A stretch of DNA of 40,030 bases from Candidatus Daviesbacteria bacterium RIFCSPHIGHO2_02_FULL_43_12 (lineage in GTDB: Bacteria > Patescibacteriota > Microgenomatia > Daviesbacterales > UBA10151): the NCBI GenBank assembly GCA_001776775.1, contig MFDD01000001.1, positions 1,804 to 41,833 on the forward strand, given 5' to 3'. Both the position numbers and the translations under genes were made by a program. Positions 18,437 through 24,416 of this stretch are shown here, one piece after another. Position 1 is the stretch's first letter. Each line of letters begins with the position of its first letter. The notes beneath the pieces were generated by a model. It did no database searches and was not told the origin of the DNA. It saw nothing but the letters and a program-made list of their open reading frames with translations.

Positions 18437-19090
18437 ATATTTCTTGCTGAAGGTATTATAGATTGAGTTTAATTCTAAAGCAATTTTGTAATCGTAATAT
18501 CTTACACTGATACTCCCTTTGTAACCTGATCTGGTGTTTTTGCCCGTATGAGGCTTAAGATAGCTTTTAGTAAACTGGGAAAGGGGGATTTTAGTAATTT
18601 GGGACCAGAATTCCTTTATTTCCTTATCGCTATGATATTCATGAATATGTACTAAAGCTCGAAACTTATGTTCCTCTAAAGAGAATCCCTTTCTAAGGGT
18701 GAGTAAGAATAAAGAAACCATCTTGGGATCCGAATTAACAAAAGTAACATAGCTTACATTCTTCTCCCCTTCGGCCCAAAAGAGAAATGAACATAATAGC
18801 TTACTTAAGTTTGTATCCAAGCTAATACCCTCGAGCATCTCACCTGCCCTTTGAAGGAATCCTTCCAGAACTTTTTGCCTCTTAGTTTGCTTAGTGACAT
18901 TCGCCTTGTGCTGACCTAAAACCTTCCTCTCTGCTAACCTCGCGAGAGCTTGGTCGTCAAGTCCTATGCTAGAAAGCCAATTGGAAGACGTGCTTTTTGC
19001 AATCTTTAAAAGATTTGAGATTTCATTAATGGAATAACCCAATTTACGAAGAAAAATAGCCTTTTCTTTTAAAGCCAAGGGATAAGCCAT
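18422..19090 (-). CDS. HTH + LAGLIDADG-like (homing endonuclease-type) protein, copy 1
   Basis: N-terminal HTH (YSINEISNLLKIAKSTSSNWL); core LCSFLFWAEGEKN...VNSDPKMVSLFLLTLRKGFSLEEHKFRALVHIHEYHSDKEIKEFWSQITKI shared with the ORF at 19674..20275. Stop codon lies inside tRNA-Trp. Confidence 0.65.
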   Translation of the reverse strand: MAYPLALKEKAIFLRKLGYSINEISNLLKIAKSTSSNWLSSIGLDDQALARLAERKVLGQHKANVTKQTKRQKVLEGFLQRAGEMLEGISLDTNLSKLLCSFLFWAEGEKNVSYVTFVNSDPKMVSLFLLTLRKGFSLEEHKFRALVHIHEYHSDKEIKEFWSQITKIPLSQFTKSYLKPHTGKNTRSGYKGSISVRYYDYKIALELNSIYNTFSKKYTGVG

Positions 19091-19158
19091 AGTTATATAA
19101 CTAATTATAAGGGTTCGATTAAAATAGAATCAAGATAAGTCTTTAAAACAGAGTATTT

Positions 19159-19329
19159 TTAGCCGAGTTTTTTGAACTCGTCGTGAGGAGTAGCCTTGCG
19201 GCATTTACGACAGTATTTATTCAGGGTTAGTTTGTCTTTGGTATTAACTGAGTTTTTTTGAGAAACATAATTTCTGCTTTTGCAGATAGAACATTCCAGT
19301 CCAAAGATCGATCGGTTATTTTTCGCCAT
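19159..19329 (-). CDS. rpmG: 50S ribosomal protein L33 (absent from supplied ORF track)
   Basis: My translation: MAKNNRSIFGLECSICKSRNYVSQKNSVNTKDKLTLNKYCRKCRKATPHDEFKKLG (56 aa), with CxxC pairs typical of L33. Confidence 0.93.
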   Translation of the reverse strand: MAKNNRSIFGLECSICKSRNYVSQKNSVNTKDKLTLNKYCRKCRKATPHDEFKKLG

Positions 19330-19389
19330 AGGTTCAGATTATATACCAGCCTCTCTCTTCGCGCAAGGGAAGACCTATTTCTTTTTTAG

Positions 19390-19655
19390 AGCCGAAGACG
19401 GGAATCGGACCCGTGACCTCGTTCTTCGCTTTTTACCTCTTCTTAATATTTCAATGCTTATAAAGAGGGCTAGACTGTATCTTTTCCCGTCTTTGACGGG
19501 AATCCTTGTCAGTCGTTCGGGCCCTGTCTTAGCCGGGCCACGGTCTCAATCTTGCATAGATCTTTAACCGTTATTCGGAATTCATTCCGATATTACTATC
19601 GGAATGGGCAATTAGCGATTACCAAGAACGCGCACTACCACTGTGCTACTTCGGC
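19390..19655 (-). tRNA. tRNA-Thr (anticodon GGU) interrupted by a group I intron; exons 19655-19621 and 19426-19390
   Basis: Spliced: GCCGAAG TA GCACAGTGGTAGTGC G CGTTC TTGGTAA GAACG AGGTC ACGGG TCCGATT CCCGT CTTCGGC T; full cloverleaf after removing 194 nt. Confidence 0.92.
19427..19620 (-). ncRNA. Group I self-splicing intron in tRNA-Thr anticodon loop
   Basis: P1 GGU|AAU-CGCUA-AUUGCC with U.G wobble at the 5' splice site; P2 CATTCCGATA-GTAA-TATCGGAATG; P7 GACTG...CAGTC with AAGATACAGTC (S-like element); P8 CCCGTC-AAA-GACGGG; P9 CCTCTT...AAGAGG; 3'-terminal G. Confidence 0.88.
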
Positions 19656-19673
19656 GTACCTTATCGTACTAAC

Positions 19674-20275
19674 TTAGCAGTATTTTTCAAAATAATCCTT
19701 AGACCAAAGTATGATTTGTTCTAAAAGCTTTTTGTTACTGACTAAGATGGTTATTGTACCGTATTTACTCTTATTTTTGTATGTCCCTAGTTTTTGGGTC
19801 TTATTACTGGTGAATAGAAATTTTTCTCGAGTATTCCTGTATGATTACTCCAGAATAGTAGGCTATCCTTGTATATTAAATCATCAAATATATTAATCCA
19901 AGCTCTGATTTTCTCTTCTTTAACTCCGCAGACCTGTCTAAGAAATCTTAGGAACAAGTTAATAATTTTAGGATCGGAATTTGCTAACTTGACTCCAAAT
20001 CTATCCTTTTTTGTTCCTTCGCCCATATAGAGTGCAATCCCTAAAGCGAGGAGCTCTTTATCCTCATAAGCCTCAAGATCGCTTATCTTGAAAGGATCTC
20101 CCGCAGGATTCTTTAAGGCGTAGATAGCTTCGCTACGTGATCTACTAGGAATACTATACTTTTTCATCCAGTAGGCAACCTTGTGATGCGAGACTTTTTG
20201 ATTTAAGGCAATCTGTTGCATTGATAAACCTGAAGAATAGAGAGATAACAGCTGTTTTTTATCAATAAAGGGCAT
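19674..20275 (-). pseudogene. HTH + LAGLIDADG-like (homing endonuclease-type) protein, copy 2, apparently -1 frameshifted near 19791-19795
   Basis: LLALGIALYMGEGTKKDRFGVKLANSDPKIINLFLRFLRQVCGVKEEKIRAWINIFDDLIYKDSLLFWSNHTGI. ORF ends RPKN*, but the -1 frame continues TYKNKSKYGTITILVSNKKLLEQIILWSKDYFEKYC*, which aligns with the C-terminus of copy 1. Confidence 0.65.
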
Positions 20276-20343
20276 AGTTCAAGAGTATCCGAATAATACC
20301 CGAATGTCAAGAATTATGCAAGAAGTGATGGGCCAACACAAAG

Positions 20344-20415
20344 AGCCGCAGGGGAGTTTTGCAATCCCGACTCACGCTTTACAAAAGCGTCACTCTACTT
20401 CTGAGTTACTGCGGC
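20344..20415 (-). tRNA. tRNA-Thr (anticodon UGU) with atypical elbow residues
   Basis: GCCGCAG/CTGCGGC acceptor; D arm ACTC-AGAAGTA-GAGT; anticodon ACGCT-TTTGTAA-AGCGT; T region GGGATTGCAAAACTCCC; no encoded CCA. Confidence 0.88.
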
Positions 20416-20531
20416 ACAGGGTCTATTTTAAGGGAAAAGAGAGGAAAAAGCTACTTGTCCGCCTAAGCGGGTACTATCCGAAGAATTACTTTTAAGCTGC
20501 GCAGCTTGCTCACAAATTTACAATAATTACT

Positions 20532-20761
20532 GCCTACTTGGTCGTGGTTTTGGAGTATTTTTCCGAGAATTTTAAGTGGGGATCCTGGAAGTGTACCAGA
20601 CGGTAACACTACACATTATGGATCTCCTTCAAGGAAATCTTGTAAGGAAAAAATGACTCTCCAAAATGTCAAACGTGCCGGTTTAACTCAGCAATCGGGT
20701 TTGAGTCGATGCCAGGTAGGCCTCGTTAGATTTGTATCCAACAAAGTACCTTACGGTACTT
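20532..20761 (+). ncRNA. Unassigned structured RNA candidate
   Basis: GCCTACTTGG(20532)/CCAGGTAGGC(20712) with a G.U; TTTTGGAG(20548)/CTCCAAAA(20659); GGGGATCC(20578)/GGATCTCC(20620); AGTGTACC-AGAC-GGTAACACT(20590-20610); trailing hairpins GTTAGAT-TTGT-ATCCAAC and AAGTACC-TTAC-GGTACTT. Confidence 0.5.
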
Positions 20762-20956
20762 ACTTATATTACTAATTTTCCCAGACCATGTCAAGTAAGT
20801 TTAAGGTAAATTTAGCCTCAAATTTACTGAAAATTGATCAAATTTCTGTTGTTCGAAACTCTCAATTTAAACAACATAAACGCTCTAATCAGCTGTCTTA
20901 GAAACTGCAAAAAATTCATCTAGTTAATCAAGCCTTAAACATGTATAATAATTTTT

Positions 20957-21181
20957 GTGCTAGAACAACAGTTGGGAAATCCACTACTTATTGCCTCGAT
21001 CCTGCTCTGGAGTCTTCCCTGGAAGGGATTGGCCCTCTGGAGAGCAGCCCAAAGAAAGCATAAAATCTGGTTTATCATCATTTTAGTTATCAATACCTTT
21101 GGGCTTCTGGAGATTATTTATTACTTTTTCCTGAGTAAAAGAGATTGGAATCTAAAAATGTTTACTCGTAAGAAGAGTTAA
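20957..21181 (+). CDS. Small two-TM membrane protein (DUF5652-like by appearance)
   Basis: NPLLIASILLWSLPWKGLALWRAAQRKHKIWFIIILVINTFGLLEIIYYFFL; TATAAT 7 nt upstream of the GTG start. Confidence 0.7.
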   Translation: MLEQQLGNPLLIASILLWSLPWKGLALWRAAQRKHKIWFIIILVINTFGLLEIIYYFFLSKRDWNLKMFTRKKS

Positions 21182-21810
21182 CCCAAAAATAAGATAGTCC
21201 GTAAAAGAGGCACAAAGAATCCTAAAACCAGATCGATCACAGACACCCCGCCAAAATTCAGAAAAAGTAATCCCAGCAATATAAATGGCCCATATCGCTC
21301 ATATTGCATCAAGGTTCGGGCGTGTTTATATGGCAGTTGAGACATCAGAACCTTTGATCCATCCAGCGGGGGGATAGGTAGGAGGTTAAAGATAGTCAGA
21401 GTTAGATTCAGGTTAATAGCCTGACCTAACAAGACAAACCAAAATTGTTGAACAGGAAAAAGCTGCAATATATGCCAGATAATTGATCCTAATATAGCCA
21501 CCCCAAAGTTCGCTCCTACCCCGGCTAGCGAGACTATTAGCTCGCCCCTGCGGATATCCGAAAAATTGAGTGGGTTGACCGGCACTGGTTTGGCCCAGCC
21601 AAAGAGAATCCGGGAGCCTGACATTATGGTTAGGAGCGGTAGGAGGATAGTTCCAATCGGGTCAATATGCGGCAGGGGGTTAAGCGTCAACCTGCCCGCA
21701 TCTTCGGCTGTATAATCGCCAAAATACCGGGCAGCCAGGCCGTGGGCCACCTCGTGGAGGATGACTGAGAAAAGTAGAATAACGATGGAAAAGGCGAGTA
21801 GTTCAGGCAT
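21178..21810 (-). CDS. M50-family (site-2 protease-like) membrane zinc metallopeptidase
   Basis: ILHEVAHGLAARYFGDYTAEDAGRLTLNPLPHIDPIGT (HExxH) and NLLPIPPLDGSKVL. Confidence 0.92.
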   Translation of the reverse strand: MPELLAFSIVILLFSVILHEVAHGLAARYFGDYTAEDAGRLTLNPLPHIDPIGTILLPLLTIMSGSRILFGWAKPVPVNPLNFSDIRRGELIVSLAGVGANFGVAILGSIIWHILQLFPVQQFWFVLLGQAINLNLTLTIFNLLPIPPLDGSKVLMSQLPYKHARTLMQYERYGPFILLGLLFLNFGGVSVIDLVLGFFVPLLRTILFLG

Positions 21811-21813
21811 ATA

Positions 21814-21928
21814 TCAAAAATTCAAAAGTTAAAACTCAAAAATCAAAAATACAAGTTAAAAGTAAAAATCTGCTTCGAGCATAGCCGAGAAGTACAATAC
21901 TTTTGAATTTTGACTTTTGCCTTTTGAG
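21814..21928. repeat. Heptad-period degenerate repeat with inverted arms
   Basis: tcaaaaa ttcaaaa gttaaaa ctcaaaa atcaaaa atacaag ttaaaag (21814-21862) and tactttt gaatttt gactttt gcctttt (21898-21925). Confidence 0.8.
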
Positions 21929-21952
21929 ATCAGTTATGCTATATTCTAGCAT

Positions 21953-22180
21953 ATGTTAATGTGTACTATCTGTGGAAAGATGAAAGTGTATCGGTCTTGG
22001 TCCCGTCACAAGAAGGGGTCGTCCGGTGCATCTGAATGGCCGCTGCGGGCTCAGATTTCCAATAAAACTCAGAAACCAAACCTCCATTCTTTTAAAGGCT
22101 TGCGTTACTGCACCAAATGTCACCGAGCTGTTAAAGAGCTGTTCAATGCTACCAAGTCCGCCCCTGTAGTTTCTGCTTAA
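21953..22180 (+). CDS. rpmB: 50S ribosomal protein L28-like
   Basis: MCTICGK...SWSRHKKGSSGASEWPLRAQISNKTQKPNLHSFKGLRYCTKCHRAVK; alternative start at 21959. Confidence 0.8.
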   Translation: MLMCTICGKMKVYRSWSRHKKGSSGASEWPLRAQISNKTQKPNLHSFKGLRYCTKCHRAVKELFNATKSAPVVSA

Positions 22181-22270
22181 TCTCTTCAAGCGTAATTTAA
22201 GTCGATACCCGAGATGTTCTCAGAGAAAAATTGTAAATTAAGATAGCTTCGGTATATACTCCAACATGAT

Positions 22271-23650
22271 ATGGAAAAATTTAGGTTTGGCTTAATCGGA
22301 ACGGAAACAGAGTATGGTCTACAAGTACACCACCTACCCCCTAAACAGCGTACTCAAGGTCTGGCTGGGGCTATTCCTCGCCGAGTAATGGAAATTAATG
22401 GAGCAGTTCAATCTGCCGGAATAAATATTGGTCCAACAGGAGGCAGTAGCTCCTGGCTTTATAATGGAGGAAGATTCTATCTTGATGCAGGTAATTTTGA
22501 GCTTACAACTCCCGAAGACACTAGTCCTAGGGCAGTCGCTAACTTTGAGTTTGGGAACAGGGCAACTTTAAATCATTTATTAGCTCTGCTGAAAATGGCT
22601 TACGGGATTGATTGTTTTGGTGTAGCTAATAATACAGATTATTATCCGAATAAAAAGACTGGTACTTATAATACAAGAGGGCGTCATCTTAATCTTTCTA
22701 CCTCCGGTTCCAAGATTGATTATTCCTCAGGGATGTTACCCCTGCTCTCGGTAATGGCGCTTCTTGGCGGGAATGGGCAATTTGTAGGTGCAAATACAAT
22801 ACCAGAGGTTACAGGGACAGGTAAGTATTCAATCTCTCAGCGAGCACTAGCTGTTAATATCCAAAATGGGCAATTGATGGTAGGAGAAAATACTCCACCT
22901 ATTATTGTTCATAAAGATGGTCGCAAAGTAGTGCAGTATGCGACCTTAGATACTACTATGTCACCTCATGCAACCTGGTTAGTAATGGGGTTGGTGGGAT
23001 TGGCCCATAAGCTAATAGATGAAGGCTGGCAACCAGATATCCCGATAGGAACTAAAAAAGAAGTAGTAGCTAACTTTCGGGAGAATGCGATGCGGCAACG
23101 GGGTTGGATATATCGGGCAGGAGGCGTTGAGATGCCTGCTGTGGAGGTACTAAATCACTATATTGGTGAAATTGATAGAAAACTTTGGTGGTCGGGAAAC
23201 AAGGAAGTGGTCGAAATCTTACAAGCTGCTAGAAGTGCAGTTGATATGCTAAGTACAGATCCTTTACAGGCTTCTAGTTTTGATTGGGTGGCTAAGAAAC
23301 GGATTTTAGATGAGTACGATCCCTCCGGAGTAAAATCTCGAGAGCTCCAGATTTTATGTATGAGCTATAATATTATCGATCCCAATCGGTCTATTTCGGC
23401 GCAAAGAAGGCTCTGGACTTATGATAAAGCAATGACTGATTCTCAGGGCACCCCGCCCACCCAAAGTCGAGCTGCGGGACGAGGTGCTTTTGTCAGGGGA
23501 ATAAAAGATGTGCTTCCTCACTTAGCTAATCATCCTACTATTGGCTGGACTACACTTTCTTTTCGAGATGAAGCGGTAGTATTACAGGATCCTTTTCGTC
23601 CTTATACTGATGAAGTCGAAACTATGCTCAAAAGACTCGGGTATAATTGA
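22271..23650 (+). CDS. PafA/Dop family protein (Pup ligase / Pup deamidase homolog)
   Basis: GTETEYGL; WLYNGGRFYLDAGNFELTTPEDT; NNTDYYPN...RGRHLNLS; YSISQRALAVNIQ; PHATWLVMGLVGLAHKLIDEG; FDWVAKKRILDEYD; PPTQSRAAGRGAFVRG; all in the order seen in PafA/Dop. Confidence 0.88.
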   Translation: MEKFRFGLIGTETEYGLQVHHLPPKQRTQGLAGAIPRRVMEINGAVQSAGINIGPTGGSSSWLYNGGRFYLDAGNFELTTPEDTSPRAVANFEFGNRATLNHLLALLKMAYGIDCFGVANNTDYYPNKKTGTYNTRGRHLNLSTSGSKIDYSSGMLPLLSVMALLGGNGQFVGANTIPEVTGTGKYSISQRALAVNIQNGQLMVGENTPPIIVHKDGRKVVQYATLDTTMSPHATWLVMGLVGLAHKLIDEGWQPDIPIGTKKEVVANFRENAMRQRGWIYRAGGVEMPAVEVLNHYIGEIDRKLWWSGNKEVVEILQAARSAVDMLSTDPLQASSFDWVAKKRILDEYDPSGVKSRELQILCMSYNIIDPNRSISAQRRLWTYDKAMTDSQGTPPTQSRAAGRGAFVRGIKDVLPHLANHPTIGWTTLSFRDEAVVLQDPFRPYTDEVETMLKRLGYN

Positions 23651-23662
23651 TTGCTTTAAAAT

Positions 23663-24310
23663 TTAGCGGTAGCTGATGTAGCCTGGGGGACAGTTGGGTT
23701 GAGGTCGCCCCATTCGAGGGGGCCTAGTCAAATTTGGCAGACCAGCTTGAAGCAAAGTTTGGCCTAATCGACGCCGGATAACTCGTCTTTCCCATGGCCT
23801 AAAGTTTTCTCCAGTAGTCTCCGCAAATAAATTCATAATCTCTTGTCTGTCAAAAGCTGCCCCAGACACAGAAAACAGGCGCTTGTGATCTGAAGAGGCC
23901 TGAGTCCCATCAAGGGCATAATTAAACACTTTTCCAGAGATAGCTACTTGTGCCATGACGGCTTTTCCATGCCTGAGTGCCCACAGGAAATCGACAAGTG
24001 AAGCAAACTGATGTCCGCCGAAGACACCAGTACTGATCTCATAATTATTTGCCGGGTTTCCATTATGAATAAGGTTCCTCTGTTGGGCTGCATACCAGGG
24101 GTTGTAGGCATTAGCGGTACGGTCGATCGATCTTAAAACCGCAGCTAATCCATCGGCGTCTGGCACGTTAGTCAGCCAGCTGGCCGCAAAAAAGGGTTGT
24201 CCGGTCACTTCTGGTTCAGGAATTGCCACCTCCATAGCCAGTTTATCGCTAACGCTAATTGGGTAGGTATAAATCTCTGGAGTAACTCTAGATCTGTCAT
24301 GTATCGCCAT
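23663..24310 (-). CDS. Hypothetical protein
   Basis: Intact 215 aa ORF with its own strong promoter TTGAAA-N17-TATTAT-N6-ATG. Confidence 0.6.
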   Translation of the reverse strand: MAIHDRSRVTPEIYTYPISVSDKLAMEVAIPEPEVTGQPFFAASWLTNVPDADGLAAVLRSIDRTANAYNPWYAAQQRNLIHNGNPANNYEISTGVFGGHQFASLVDFLWALRHGKAVMAQVAISGKVFNYALDGTQASSDHKRLFSVSGAAFDRQEIMNLFAETTGENFRPWERRVIRRRLGQTLLQAGLPNLTRPPRMGRPQPNCPPGYISYR

Positions 24311-24345
24311 AACCCTATAATAGGTGGCTACGATTAAAATTTCAA
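24311..24345 (-). promoter_or_regulatory. Promoter of ORF 23663..24310, leaderless arrangement
   Basis: Minus strand TTGAAA-TTTTAATCGTAGCCACC(17)-TATTAT-AGGGTT(6)-ATG. Confidence 0.6.
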
Positions 24346-24416
24346 GCCTAGAGATTTTAGGGAGCAGGAGATACTAAGTTGCGACCTATAGTCACTAAAT
24401 GGTATAATTCTTCTCC

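Noticed and set aside
19280-19567. 95-aa ORF on + strand (MQIEHSSPKIDRL...)
   Set aside because: Lies antisense over rpmG, the tRNA-Thr 3' exon and the group I intron; the RNA explanation is far better.
19787-19800. Programmed -1 frameshifting in the endonuclease paralog
   Set aside because: C AAA AAC is not a full X XXY YYZ heptamer and I saw no clear downstream stimulatory structure; decay or an assembly error is more likely.
20304-20495. 63-aa ORF on + strand
   Set aside because: Antisense to tRNA-Thr(UGU); no protein-like features.
20503-20516. Perfect palindrome aagctgcgcagctt
   Set aside because: Could be a terminator stem, but flanking T runs are weak on both strands; not enough to call.
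20532-20761. Identification of the structured RNA as RNase P RNA, tmRNA or SRP RNA
   Set aside because: No GAGGAAAGUC/ACAGAA-type RNase P cores, no tRNA-like CCA end or tag ORF, no SRP GGAA tip; left unassigned.
22181-24416. Pup/UBact-like small protein near the PafA/Dop homolog
   Set aside because: I looked for a short ORF ending GGE or GGQ in this neighbourhood and in other intergenic gaps and saw none; a genome-wide search is needed.
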